From Burkholderiales bacterium 8X (GTDB taxonomy: Bacteria > Pseudomonadota > Gammaproteobacteria > Burkholderiales > Burkholderiaceae_C): a stretch of DNA of 64,000 bases. Below are positions 7,136 to 15,036 of this stretch, one piece after another (the stretch's first letter is position 1; each line of letters begins with the position of its first letter). The DNA lies in contig LR732703.1 in assembly GCA_902506565.1 (NCBI GenBank), positions 1,322,525 to 1,386,524 on the forward strand, read 5' to 3'. Below the pieces are notes generated by a model. The model had not been told where the DNA came from. It did no database searches and saw nothing but the letters and a program-made list of their open reading frames with translations. A program made the translations under genes and the position numbers.

Positions 7136-9289
7136 TCAGGCCGGCTGCAGGGCACGCACCACCGCGCCGCGCAGCGAATGCAGCAGCCTCTCGTGCCACT
7201 TCGGGTTCTGCACCACCTCGGCCCGGTAGAAGCTCGGGCAGAGCGTGGCCGCATGCGCGTTCGCGCCGCACAGGCCGCAGCCGACGCAGCCGTCGATCAC
7301 GGTCGCGACCGGGTCGACCTTGAGCGGATCGGGGTTGTCCTTCAGCGTCAGCGTCGGGCAGCCCGAGAGGCGAATGCAGGCATGGTCGCCGTTGCAGACG
7401 TCCTCGTCGACGCCGTACTTCACCCGCACCACCCGCTTGCCCTTCTTGAGCAGGCTCGCGATCCACGGCTTCATGCGGCGCTGGCGCTCGAGCTGGCATT
7501 CGCCCTCGGCGATGATGACCTTGAGGCCATCGAAGTCGCTGGTGAAAGCCTCGTTCAAGGTCGCACGCATCTGGTCGACGTGATAGGTGTGCACGGTGCG
7601 CAGCCACTTGACGCCGAGGCCCTGCAGGGTCGATTCGATGGTGTTGTTCTTGTCGACCAGGCTCTGCTGCTTGTCGACCGCGCGTTCCTTCACCTCGTCG
7701 TCCGGCGTCGAGATGATGTCCTGCGTGCCGGTGGCCGAGGTGTAGCCGTTTTTGAAGATCAGCAGCACCGCGTCGTCGCCGTTGAAGAGCGCGCTCTGCA
7801 CGCCGGTGAGCAGGCCGTTGTGCCAGAAGCCGCCGTCGCCCATGATCGACAAGGTGCGTCGCTGCATCATCGGCGACACGCCGGCGCGGCTCGCGAGGCT
7901 CATGCCGTAGCCGAGGATCGAGTGGCCCATGCTGAAGGGCTCGAAGGTGCCGAAGGCATGGCAGCCGATGTCGGCCGCGATGTGTACCGGGCCGCTGTCC
8001 TGCTGCGCGAGCTTGAGCGCCGAGAACACCGGGCGCTCGGGACAGCCGACGCAGAAACTCGGCGGCCGGTTCGGAAGCGGCGTCTCGAGCTGGGTCGCGA
8101 CCGCGGCCCGGCGGTCCTGGTTGCCGGCGAGCCAGCCCTTGGCCGAATCCTGCGAATGCTCGGGCAGGTAGCGTGCGACGAACTTAGCGAGCCCGGTCGA
8201 CAGCACCTCGACGCCATACTCGCCGGCGGCAGGCAGCAGGTCGCAGCCATGCAGCGGCGTCTGGATGTCGCGGCGGCGGAGCAGGGTCGCGATCTCCTGC
8301 TCGATGTATTCGGGCTGGCCTTCCTCGACCACCAGCACGCCTTCCTTGCCGACGCAGAAATCGGCGACTTCCTCGGGCACGATCGGATAGGCCACGTTGA
8401 GCACCAGCATCGGGATGTCGGTCGCGCCGAAGGCATCCGCCAGGCCCAGCTGCTGCAGGCTGCGCATCAAGGCGTTGTAGAGCCCGCCCTGCACGATCAG
8501 GCCGACGCCTTCGTGCTTGCCGGGGAAGTGCTCGTTGAGCTTGTTCTCGGCGATGTAGCGCCGGGCGGCCGGCAGGCGTTCGTCGCCCTTGAGCTTCTCG
8601 TGCCGGAAGGTGACCGGCGGATGCGCGAGCCGCATGTAGTCGAAGCCGGCCGGGTTCTCCATCAGCGCGCGGGTCGAGACCAGCGGCGGCTGGTTGTCCT
8701 TGCAGTCGAAGCTGCCGCGCACATGGCAGGTGCGGATCCGCAGTTCCATGATGCACGGCATGTTCGAGTGTTCCGAAAGGCGAAAGCCGTGCTCCACCAT
8801 GTTGACCATCACGCCCAGGTCGGGCCGCGGGTCGAGCAGGCACATGCTCGACTTGAGCGCATAGGCATGGGTGCGCTCCTGGATCACCGAGGCCCCTTCG
8901 CCATAGTCCTCGCCGACGACGATCAGCACGCCGCCCTTGACGCCCGGCGACGACAGGTTGGAAAGCGCATCGGCCGCGACGTTGGTGCCGACGATCGACT
9001 TCCAGGTCACGGCGCCGCGCAGCGGATAGTGGATCGAGGCGCCGAGCATGGCCGCCGCCGAGGCTTCGTTCGAGCAGGCCTCGACATGCACGCCGAGCTC
9101 GTCCATGTAGGGCTTGGCCTGCACCATGACGTCGAGCAGGTGCGAGACCGGCGCGCCCTGGTAGCCGCCGACGTACGAGACGCCGGATTGCAGCAGCGCC
9201 TTGGTGATGGCGAGGATGCCCTCGCCGTGAAAGGTGTCGCCCGCCTTCAGGCGCAGCGCTTCGATTTCCTTGCTGAACGAGACTTCCAA
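7136..9289 (-). CDS. iorA: Indolepyruvate ferredoxin oxidoreductase alpha subunit
   Basis: A 717-residue thiamine-diphosphate enzyme. The N-terminus carries the pyrimidine-binding fold (GGYQGAPVSHLLDVM). The TPP-binding motif appears near residue 490 (GDGGFWHNGLLTGVQSALFN), preceded by the CVGCPERP segment. The C-terminus has a ferredoxin-like cysteine set: CNGDHACIRLSGC, then CVGCGLCGANAHAATLC, where the last spacing is wider than the usual CxxCxxCxxxCP. The start is a TTG at 9289 (codon 9287-9289) with AGGAG seven bases upstream and no suitable ATG nearby, a convincing non-ATG start. It pairs with iorB downstream. Confidence 0.92.
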   Translation of the reverse strand: MEVSFSKEIEALRLKAGDTFHGEGILAITKALLQSGVSYVGGYQGAPVSHLLDVMVQAKPYMDELGVHVEACSNEASAAAMLGASIHYPLRGAVTWKSIVGTNVAADALSNLSSPGVKGGVLIVVGEDYGEGASVIQERTHAYALKSSMCLLDPRPDLGVMVNMVEHGFRLSEHSNMPCIMELRIRTCHVRGSFDCKDNQPPLVSTRALMENPAGFDYMRLAHPPVTFRHEKLKGDERLPAARRYIAENKLNEHFPGKHEGVGLIVQGGLYNALMRSLQQLGLADAFGATDIPMLVLNVAYPIVPEEVADFCVGKEGVLVVEEGQPEYIEQEIATLLRRRDIQTPLHGCDLLPAAGEYGVEVLSTGLAKFVARYLPEHSQDSAKGWLAGNQDRRAAVATQLETPLPNRPPSFCVGCPERPVFSALKLAQQDSGPVHIAADIGCHAFGTFEPFSMGHSILGYGMSLASRAGVSPMMQRRTLSIMGDGGFWHNGLLTGVQSALFNGDDAVLLIFKNGYTSATGTQDIISTPDDEVKERAVDKQQSLVDKNNTIESTLQGLGVKWLRTVHTYHVDQMRATLNEAFTSDFDGLKVIIAEGECQLERQRRMKPWIASLLKKGKRVVRVKYGVDEDVCNGDHACIRLSGCPTLTLKDNPDPLKVDPVATVIDGCVGCGLCGANAHAATLCPSFYRAEVVQNPKWHERLLHSLRGAVVRALQPA

Positions 9290-9396
9290 ATCGTGGCTCC
9301 TAGGGATGGGTTGAGGTCTTGGGGTACTGTGGTTTCAAGAGCGTTCGCGTGGCTTTCCACGCCACCGGCCTGCAGCCGGCGGCCCGCTCCGATCGG

Positions 9397-10095
9397 TCAC
9401 TTGGCGGCGGGCTTCGGCGCTTCGGCGGGGAAGCGCGCCACGTAATAGGCGAGGGTGTCGAGGTCGGCTGCCGAGATCGGCCCGACCGCCTCGGGCATGG
9501 CCCGGGTGTAGCCGGGCCGCTTGCCCGACTTGTATTCATGCAGCGTGAGGGCGAGGTAGTCCTCGCGTTGCTGGCCGATGCGCGGTACCTGCTGGCCGCC
9601 GCTCAGGTCGGCGCCGTGGCACATCACGCAGCGATGCTCCTTGGCGAGCGCCTCGCCCTTGGCCATGCGCGCGGCATCGGGCGGCGATGCGGGCGCCGGG
9701 GCGGGGACCGCCGGCAAGGTTGCGATGTAGTCGGAGAAGCCGCGCAGGTCGTCGTCCTTCATGGTCTTGGCGATGGCGCTCATGGCCTCGTTCGCGCGAC
9801 GGCCTTCGCGAAACAGATAGAGCTGCGTGATGGCGTAGAACGAATGCTGGCCAGCCAGGACCGGCGTACCTGCCATGTCGCTGCGGCCGTTCGCGCCATG
9901 GCAGGCCGCGCACACCTGTGCGAAGCGCTGCGCATAGACCGGGTTGGCTGCGGGCGCGGCGGCCGCCGCCGCCGCAGGCTTGGCCTGGGCGGCGGGCTTG
10001 GCTTGCGCCCAGGCCGAACCGGCGGGCAGCGCCAGCGCGACGGCCAAGGCCGCCAGGCCCGCGGCGCGAGTCAGCAAGTGCGGCCGATACCTCAT
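9397..10095 (-). CDS. Periplasmic two-haem cytochrome c (c4-like)
   Basis: A 232-residue secreted cytochrome with a Sec signal peptide (LAALAVALALPAGSAWAQ), an Ala/Lys/Pro-rich linker, and two haem c domains with CAACH (about residue 62) and CVMCH (about residue 155). Each is followed by a distal Met region. Two-domain cytochromes of this type shuttle electrons between periplasmic dehydrogenases and terminal oxidases. Its ATG overlaps the stop of the upstream sorbosone-dehydrogenase-like gene as ATGA, so it is probably that enzyme's electron acceptor. Confidence 0.9.
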   Translation of the reverse strand: MRYRPHLLTRAAGLAALAVALALPAGSAWAQAKPAAQAKPAAAAAAAPAANPVYAQRFAQVCAACHGANGRSDMAGTPVLAGQHSFYAITQLYLFREGRRANEAMSAIAKTMKDDDLRGFSDYIATLPAVPAPAPASPPDAARMAKGEALAKEHRCVMCHGADLSGGQQVPRIGQQREDYLALTLHEYKSGKRPGYTRAMPEAVGPISAADLDTLAYYVARFPAEAPKPAAK

Positions 10096-11291
10096 TTGCC
10101 GTAGCTGATCCGGTAGATCGCGCCCGCATGGTCGTCGCTGACCAGCATCGAGCCGTCCTTGAGCACCAGGAAGTCGACCGGTCGGCCGAGGTAGGTGTTG
10201 TTCTCGACGAAGCCGGTCATGAAGGGCTCGACCTTGGCGCCGCCCTTACCATCGGGCCAGGCGACCGCGACGTCGGCGTACTTGACGGTGCGGTTCCAGG
10301 GGCCGTGGCGGGCGATGAACATCGCCCCCTGGTACTTCGCCGGGAACATCTTGCCTTTGTAGAAGGTGAGCCCCAGCGCGCCGGCATGCGGGCCGAGCAA
10401 GGCCGCCGGCTTCTGGAACTCGCTGCACGACTTGCCCCAGCCGAATTCCGGATCGGCGATGTTGCCCTGGTGGCAGAACGGGTAGCCGAAATGCTGGTTC
10501 GGCTTGGTCACCACGTTGAGCTCGTCGTTCGGGATGTCCTCGCTCATCCAGTCGCGGCCGTTGTCGGTGAACCAGAGCTGGCCGGTCTTGGGATCGAAGT
10601 CGAAGCCGACCGAATTGCGAACCCCGGCTGCAACGGTCTCGATGCCGGTGCCGTCGAGGTTCATGCGGTGGATCTTGGCGTTCTCGCCCGGGTCGCAGAT
10701 GTTGCAGGGCGCGCCGACCACGAAGTACAGCTTGTCCTGGTGCACCCGCAGGTAGCGCCAGCTGTGATCGTCGCCGCCCGGCAGCTTGTCGTAGATGACG
10801 GTGGGTGTGCCGACGTTGTCGAGCTTGTCCTCGACGTTGTCGTAGCGCATGATTTTTTCGTTGGTCGCGACGAAGAGGGAGCCCTTGTGGTACTCGATGC
10901 CGGTGGCGTACTTCATCTTGTCGATGATGGTCTTGGGCTCGCGCTTGGCGCCCTGCTCGGGCAGCACGTAGACCTTGTTGCCGACGAAGAGGGTGCTCAC
11001 GAAGATGTTGCCCTTCGCGCCTTGCCGGAGCTCCCGCGCATCGAGCACGCCCGAGGCCCAGGTCTCGACCTTGAAGCCGGCTGGCAGCTTGAATTTCTTG
11101 GTCGGCAGCTGGTCCGCGGCCGTCGGGATCGGAAAGGCCGCGACCGGCGCCATCCGGGTGGCGGCCTCGGTCTTCGGGCGACCCTTGGCCCAGCCCGGCT
11201 CGTCCGCGGGCGCCGGCTGGGCCATGGCCGAGAGGGTGGTGCCCATCAGCGCCGCCAAGGCCGCCGACATCAAAAATTGTTTCCTGAGCAT
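10092..11291 (-). CDS. Sorbosone dehydrogenase-like PQQ/beta-propeller protein, secreted
   Basis: A 399-residue periplasmic protein with a signal peptide (LMSAALAALMGTTLSAMAQ) and a soluble glucose/sorbosone dehydrogenase-type beta-propeller. Recognisable pieces are LPAGFKVETWASGV, RNSVGFDFDPKTGQLWFTDNG and FIARHGPWNRT. Family members oxidise sugars or aldehydes with PQQ, but PQQ dependence is not proven here. ATG 11291 has AGGAG ten bases upstream, and a longer in-frame start at 11363 would disrupt the signal peptide. Coupled by ATGA overlap to the cytochrome c gene and divergent from a LysR gene. No PQQ biosynthesis genes are in the window. Confidence 0.85.
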   Translation of the reverse strand: MLRKQFLMSAALAALMGTTLSAMAQPAPADEPGWAKGRPKTEAATRMAPVAAFPIPTAADQLPTKKFKLPAGFKVETWASGVLDARELRQGAKGNIFVSTLFVGNKVYVLPEQGAKREPKTIIDKMKYATGIEYHKGSLFVATNEKIMRYDNVEDKLDNVGTPTVIYDKLPGGDDHSWRYLRVHQDKLYFVVGAPCNICDPGENAKIHRMNLDGTGIETVAAGVRNSVGFDFDPKTGQLWFTDNGRDWMSEDIPNDELNVVTKPNQHFGYPFCHQGNIADPEFGWGKSCSEFQKPAALLGPHAGALGLTFYKGKMFPAKYQGAMFIARHGPWNRTVKYADVAVAWPDGKGGAKVEPFMTGFVENNTYLGRPVDFLVLKDGSMLVSDDHAGAIYRISYGK

Positions 11292-11393
11292 TTGCTTGTC
11301 TCCTTGTATGTCTTCTCGAGGCACGGTCTGTGCCCCGGGGCGAGTGTGCGAGGCATTCGGCAAGCCATCAATAGAATATTCGTGCTAACTAAC

Positions 11394-12320
11394 ATGAAGC
11401 CGATGCATATCGACACGATCGACCTCAACCTGCTCCGGCTGTTCGATGCGATTTACCGCGCACGCAGTGTGAGCCGGGCCGCCGAGTCGCTGCACCTCAC
11501 CCAGCCGGCAGCCAGCCATGGCCTGGGGCGGCTCCGGCTGCTGCTGGGTGATGCGCTGTTCGTGCGGGCGCCGGGCGGCGTGGCCCCCACGCCTCGCGCC
11601 GAACGGCTGGCGGTCGCCGTCCAGTCGGCGCTCGGTACGCTGGAGGAAGCGCTCGAAGAGCCGGACAGCTTCGATCCGGCGGCGTCCCGCAAGACGTTCC
11701 GGATCCACATGAGCGATATCGGCGAAGGGCGCTTCCTGCCGGCGCTCATGGCGCAGATGGGCCGAATGGCGCCGGGCGTACGCCTGGAGACGCTGCCGCT
11801 GTCGCCCGACGAGATCGCGCCCGCGCTGGACAGCGGCCGGGTCGACTTCGCCTTCGGGTTCCTTCCGAAAGTGGCCGACACCCAGCGCGCACCCTTGCTC
11901 AACGATCGCTACATCGTGCTGCTGCGCCGCGATCATCCCTTTGCCCGCGCCAGGCGGAGCGCGCCGGCCCTGCTCGAGGCGCTGAAGAAGCTCGAATACG
12001 TCGCGGTCCGCACCCATGCCGAAACCCTGCGAATCCTGCAGCTGCTCAACCTGGAAGATCGGGTTCGCCTGACCACCGAGCACTTCATGGTGCTGCCGGC
12101 GATCGTTCGGGCCACCGACTTGGCCGTGGTCATGCCGCGCAACATCGCGCGCGGGTTCGCCGAAGAGGGCGGCTACACGATCGTCGAGCCCGCCTTTCCG
12201 CTGCGCGACTTCACGGTGTCGCTGCACTGGAGCAAGCGCTTCGAGGCGGATGCGGCGAACACCTGGATGCGGCATTTGGTCAGCGAGCTGTTCAGGAATT
12301 TCCAGGCCAGTTCGCAATAG
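11394..12320 (+). CDS. LysR-family transcriptional regulator
   Basis: A 308-residue LysR regulator of the NodD/LinR-like group. The N-terminal helix-turn-helix is IDLNLLRLFDAIYRARSVSRAAESLHLTQPAASHGLGRL (residues about 8-46), split in quoting as DLNLLRLFDAIY and SRAAESLHLTQPAASHGL. A periplasmic-binding-protein-like effector domain follows. It is divergent from the sorbosone-dehydrogenase/cytochrome pair with a 102-bp shared promoter region, the classic LysR arrangement. ATG 11394 is chosen; ATG 11403 is an alternative. The inducer is unknown. Confidence 0.9.
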   Translation: MKPMHIDTIDLNLLRLFDAIYRARSVSRAAESLHLTQPAASHGLGRLRLLLGDALFVRAPGGVAPTPRAERLAVAVQSALGTLEEALEEPDSFDPAASRKTFRIHMSDIGEGRFLPALMAQMGRMAPGVRLETLPLSPDEIAPALDSGRVDFAFGFLPKVADTQRAPLLNDRYIVLLRRDHPFARARRSAPALLEALKKLEYVAVRTHAETLRILQLLNLEDRVRLTTEHFMVLPAIVRATDLAVVMPRNIARGFAEEGGYTIVEPAFPLRDFTVSLHWSKRFEADAANTWMRHLVSELFRNFQASSQ

Positions 12321-12352
12321 ATTTGTCTTGCAATTGACAGAATTGGCGAGAA

Positions 12353-12368
12353 TGACAATTAATTGTCA
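12353..12368. promoter_or_regulatory. 16-bp perfect palindrome in an AT-rich gap
   Basis: TGACAATTAATTGTCA is an exact palindrome 33 bp after the LysR stop, in the 245-bp gap before the pilin operon. The gap is strikingly AT-rich for this genome. A TTGACA hexamer at 12334-12339 could be a -35 element, but no convincing -10 at correct spacing was found. The palindrome could be a regulator-binding site for the pilin operon or part of a 3' structure of the LysR mRNA. It has no U-tract. Confidence 0.45.
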
Positions 12369-12565
12369 CAAAATCTGCTAATCATTTAGATTTTGCGAGA
12401 TTTCCGCTCGTCCGAAATTACCGGCCGTTGATCGGGGCTGCGTTGACGCCAATTTGACTGGATTTCTAAGATCGCGCCACTCCTATTCGAGGGCTCGGCG
12501 TTGAAAATTCAATTCGCCCGTCTTCTTCCCGATCAATTAGCGTACCGCCCAATGCGGCTCAGGAA

Positions 12566-13153
12566 ATGAAGCGAACTGCCAATCCAATTCAATCCATCCG
12601 ACGTCGTAGAAGACGCTCCGGATTCACATTGATCGAACTCATGGTGGTGTTGGGCTTGGTCGCCATCCTCGGCACGCTCGCTGCCCCCAGCTTCGTTTCC
12701 CTGATCGAAATCAATCGCCTTCAAACCAAGGCCAACAGCTTTCTCAATGACCTGCAATTCGCTCGCTCCGAGGCGATCAAGCAGGGTCTTCCGGTTTATA
12801 TCTGCCCGACTGCCGACAACGCGGTTTGCTCCGGCGCCAACAATTGGGCAACCGGATGGCTGGTCTATGTCGACGCCGATTCCTCGGGCACGCTCGATTC
12901 CGGCGAGCAGATCACCCGAATTCGCTCGGCCTGGTCGGACCAGGACACTTTCGTGGCCAATGCGCCAGCCGCCGGCGCCACGCTTCCTTTGCAAATCGGC
13001 TATTCGCGCGACGGCCTTGCGCTTCTGAGCGGCAGTTCGGCGCTGCTCTCGCTTCGAACCGCGTCGGCCAACGCGAATGCCATGCGCTGCATCGCGATCG
13101 AACCCGCCGGCCGTGCCGCGGTCGTGGTTGGCGGCACCGGGAGCTGCACGTGA
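12566..13153 (+). CDS. fimT: Type IV minor pilin FimT/GspH-like
   Basis: A 195-residue prepilin. A long basic leader rich in Arg (residues 9-17) precedes the PilD site G-FTLIELMVVLGLVAI, with Glu at +5 of the mature protein. The C-terminal region has GspH/FimT character and ends in a Cys pair region (MRCIAIEPAGR then GSCT). FimT-type pilins prime pilus assembly and in some species bind DNA during uptake. It is the first gene of a six-gene operon; its TGA overlaps the next gene as GTGA. The upstream gap is AT-rich and probably carries the operon promoter. Confidence 0.88.
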   Translation: MKRTANPIQSIRRRRRRSGFTLIELMVVLGLVAILGTLAAPSFVSLIEINRLQTKANSFLNDLQFARSEAIKQGLPVYICPTADNAVCSGANNWATGWLVYVDADSSGTLDSGEQITRIRSAWSDQDTFVANAPAAGATLPLQIGYSRDGLALLSGSSALLSLRTASANANAMRCIAIEPAGRAAVVVGGTGSCT

Positions 13154-13686
13154 CCCCGCATGCCTCTCGATTCGAAGGCGGCTTCTCGCTGATCGAAGTC
13201 CTGGTCAGCATGCTGCTGGTGGCGATCGGCTTGCTCGGGGTCTCCAAGATGCAGGCTGCCGGCATTTCGAACAGCCAGATCGCCCGCGAACGTTCGCTGG
13301 TCTCGCTGCAGGCTTCGAGCCTGGCGGCAGCGATGCATGGCAACGCGAAGTTCTGGAGCGAGGCCGGCGTTCTTTCGGTGAGCTTGAAGGGCTCCGGCAA
13401 CATCGCCGGCAGCAGCGCAACCGCGTTCTCGTCGACGAAAGCCTGCACCACCTTCTGCACCGAATCCGAATTCGCGGCCGACGACCTGCGCGGCTGGATG
13501 GGCGCGATGGCGCTGCACTTTCCGAACTACGCGGCAAGCATCGGCTGCGACGGCACCGTGCCCCAGCGCTGCGTGATCCGGATCGACTGGGCAGAAAAGT
13601 ATGTCGCGGTCAACGCGACGACCGCCAGCGCGGCCGGCGCGGCGCAGCAATCGCGGCAAGGCTTCAGCCTGGTGGTGCAGCCATGA
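13150..13686 (+). CDS. pilV: Type IV minor pilin PilV-like
   Basis: A 178-residue prepilin starting at GTG 13150, which overlaps the FimT stop (GTGA). The short leader ends at G-FSLIEVLVSMLLVAIGLLG, the class III signal with Glu at +5. The PilV-type pattern GLLGVSKMQAAGISNSQ follows at about residues 30-45. Two Cys pairs in the C-terminal half suggest disulfides. Its stop overlaps pilW as ATGA, so translation is coupled. It is a minor pilin of the tip complex by family and context. Confidence 0.85.
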   Translation: MTPHASRFEGGFSLIEVLVSMLLVAIGLLGVSKMQAAGISNSQIARERSLVSLQASSLAAAMHGNAKFWSEAGVLSVSLKGSGNIAGSSATAFSSTKACTTFCTESEFAADDLRGWMGAMALHFPNYAASIGCDGTVPQRCVIRIDWAEKYVAVNATTASAAGAAQQSRQGFSLVVQP

Positions 13687-14441
13687 AGCGAAGCCACCGC
13701 CTTTGCCCGGTCCGCGACGCACAGCGCGGCTTCAGCCTGATCGAACTGATGGTGGCCGTGACCATCGGCCTCTTCGTCGCCCTCGGCCTCAGCGCGATCT
13801 ACCTCAACATGAAGCAGACCTTCTCGTCCCAGCAGCAACTCGCCGAGCTGCAGGACTCGGAGCGATTGGCACTGGCGGTGTTGACCACCACGATCGAATC
13901 GGCCCGGTACTTCCCGACGCCGAACCTGCTCACGGCCTCCACGGCGCTCCCGGCCGTGCCGACCTTGTTCGTTGCCACGCAGGGCCTGTCCGGAACAAAA
14001 GGCGCTGCAGGCGCGAGCGATACCGTCACCTCGCGCTTCGTCACCGCGCCGGGCGACACCGTCATGGATTGCCTCGGCAATGCCCAACCGGCGACCGCGA
14101 CCCTGAACCGGACCGTGGTCAACACCTTCTCGGTGGCGGGCAACTCGCTGGTTTGTTCGACCACCATCGACGGCGTCACCTTGTCTTCTTCATTGGTCGG
14201 CAACGTCACCAGCTTGAAGGTGCTCTACGGCGTGGACAGCGACAGCGCGTCCGACGACTACCGCTCGGCCGACGTCTACCTGGATGCGGCTGCGGTATCC
14301 GCCATGGTCGATGGCTGGCTCTCGGTGCGGACCGCACGAATCACGCTCAGCTTCCAGAACCCTTTCTCGACCGCTGCCGCACCGATCGCATGGACGCAAA
14401 CCGTGGCGCTGATGAACCAGCTGGGACCCAAAGTCAAATGA
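13683..14441 (+). CDS. pilW: Type IV pilus assembly protein PilW-like
   Basis: A 252-residue prepilin. The leader MKRSHRLCPVRDAQRG precedes FSLIELMVAVTIGLFVALGL, a prepilin peptidase site with Glu at +5, then the PilW-like segment NMKQTFSSQQQLAELQDSER. The C-terminal domain is predicted mostly beta. PilW family members are minor pilins that with PilV, PilX and PilY1 initiate pilus fibres. Start and stop both overlap neighbours by ATGA. Confidence 0.85.
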   Translation: MKRSHRLCPVRDAQRGFSLIELMVAVTIGLFVALGLSAIYLNMKQTFSSQQQLAELQDSERLALAVLTTTIESARYFPTPNLLTASTALPAVPTLFVATQGLSGTKGAAGASDTVTSRFVTAPGDTVMDCLGNAQPATATLNRTVVNTFSVAGNSLVCSTTIDGVTLSSSLVGNVTSLKVLYGVDSDSASDDYRSADVYLDAAAVSAMVDGWLSVRTARITLSFQNPFSTAAAPIAWTQTVALMNQLGPKVK

Positions 14442-15025
14442 ACCGACCTGCTTCTCGTCCCGGGCCGCTGCACCGGCGACCTGCCCGCGGCTTCGTGCTG
14501 GTGGTGTGCCTCCTGATGCTGGTCGTGATGAGCCTGCTGTCGGTCGGCGTCTTTCGTGCCGCGAACAACCAGGAGCGCCTCGCCGGCAACACGCGCGAAA
14601 AACAGCGCGCGCTGCAAGCGGCCGAGAGCGCGTTGCAGTACGCCGAGGACTGGCTCAGGACCAATCCTTCGGTCGTGAGCGGCACGACCTGCGCCGGCGT
14701 GGTCGACTTCACGGCAGCGGGTGGCATGCGGATCTGCACCGCCGCGATCGCGACGCCGACGGTCGTTCCGTGGACCGTCGGCACCAAGTACCTTCCGTCG
14801 TACATGACCGTGGCGGCTGGCGGCGGACTCACCAGCACGGGCGACGTCAACTACGCGGCGCAACCCATGTTCCACATCCAGGCCCTCGGCTCGAGCCCGG
14901 GCGGATCGGGACTTCTCTACAAGGTCACGGCCCTCGGCCACGGCGGCGACATCGCCACCGTCGCCGTGATCGAAAGCGTGCTCGAACGCGGCGCCGGTAC
15001 AGCCACCGGCCTCTCCGGTCTCTAA
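14438..15025 (+). CDS. pilX: Type IV pilus assembly protein PilX-like
   Basis: A 195-residue protein with an atypical N-terminus, RGFVLVVCLLMLVVMSLLSVGVFRA, lacking the usual Glu at +5, as is usual for PilX. The family-typical NNQERLAGNTREKQRALQAAESAL follows (written here in part: NNQERLAGNTREKQRA). It contains a PilX-like C-terminal domain and the same operon position seen elsewhere, directly upstream of pilY1. The start ATG overlaps the pilW stop. It probably forms part of the minor-pilin tip complex that presents PilY1. Confidence 0.85.
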   Translation: MNRPASRPGPLHRRPARGFVLVVCLLMLVVMSLLSVGVFRAANNQERLAGNTREKQRALQAAESALQYAEDWLRTNPSVVSGTTCAGVVDFTAAGGMRICTAAIATPTVVPWTVGTKYLPSYMTVAAGGGLTSTGDVNYAAQPMFHIQALGSSPGGSGLLYKVTALGHGGDIATVAVIESVLERGAGTATGLSGL

Positions 15026-15036
15026 GCGGAACCATC

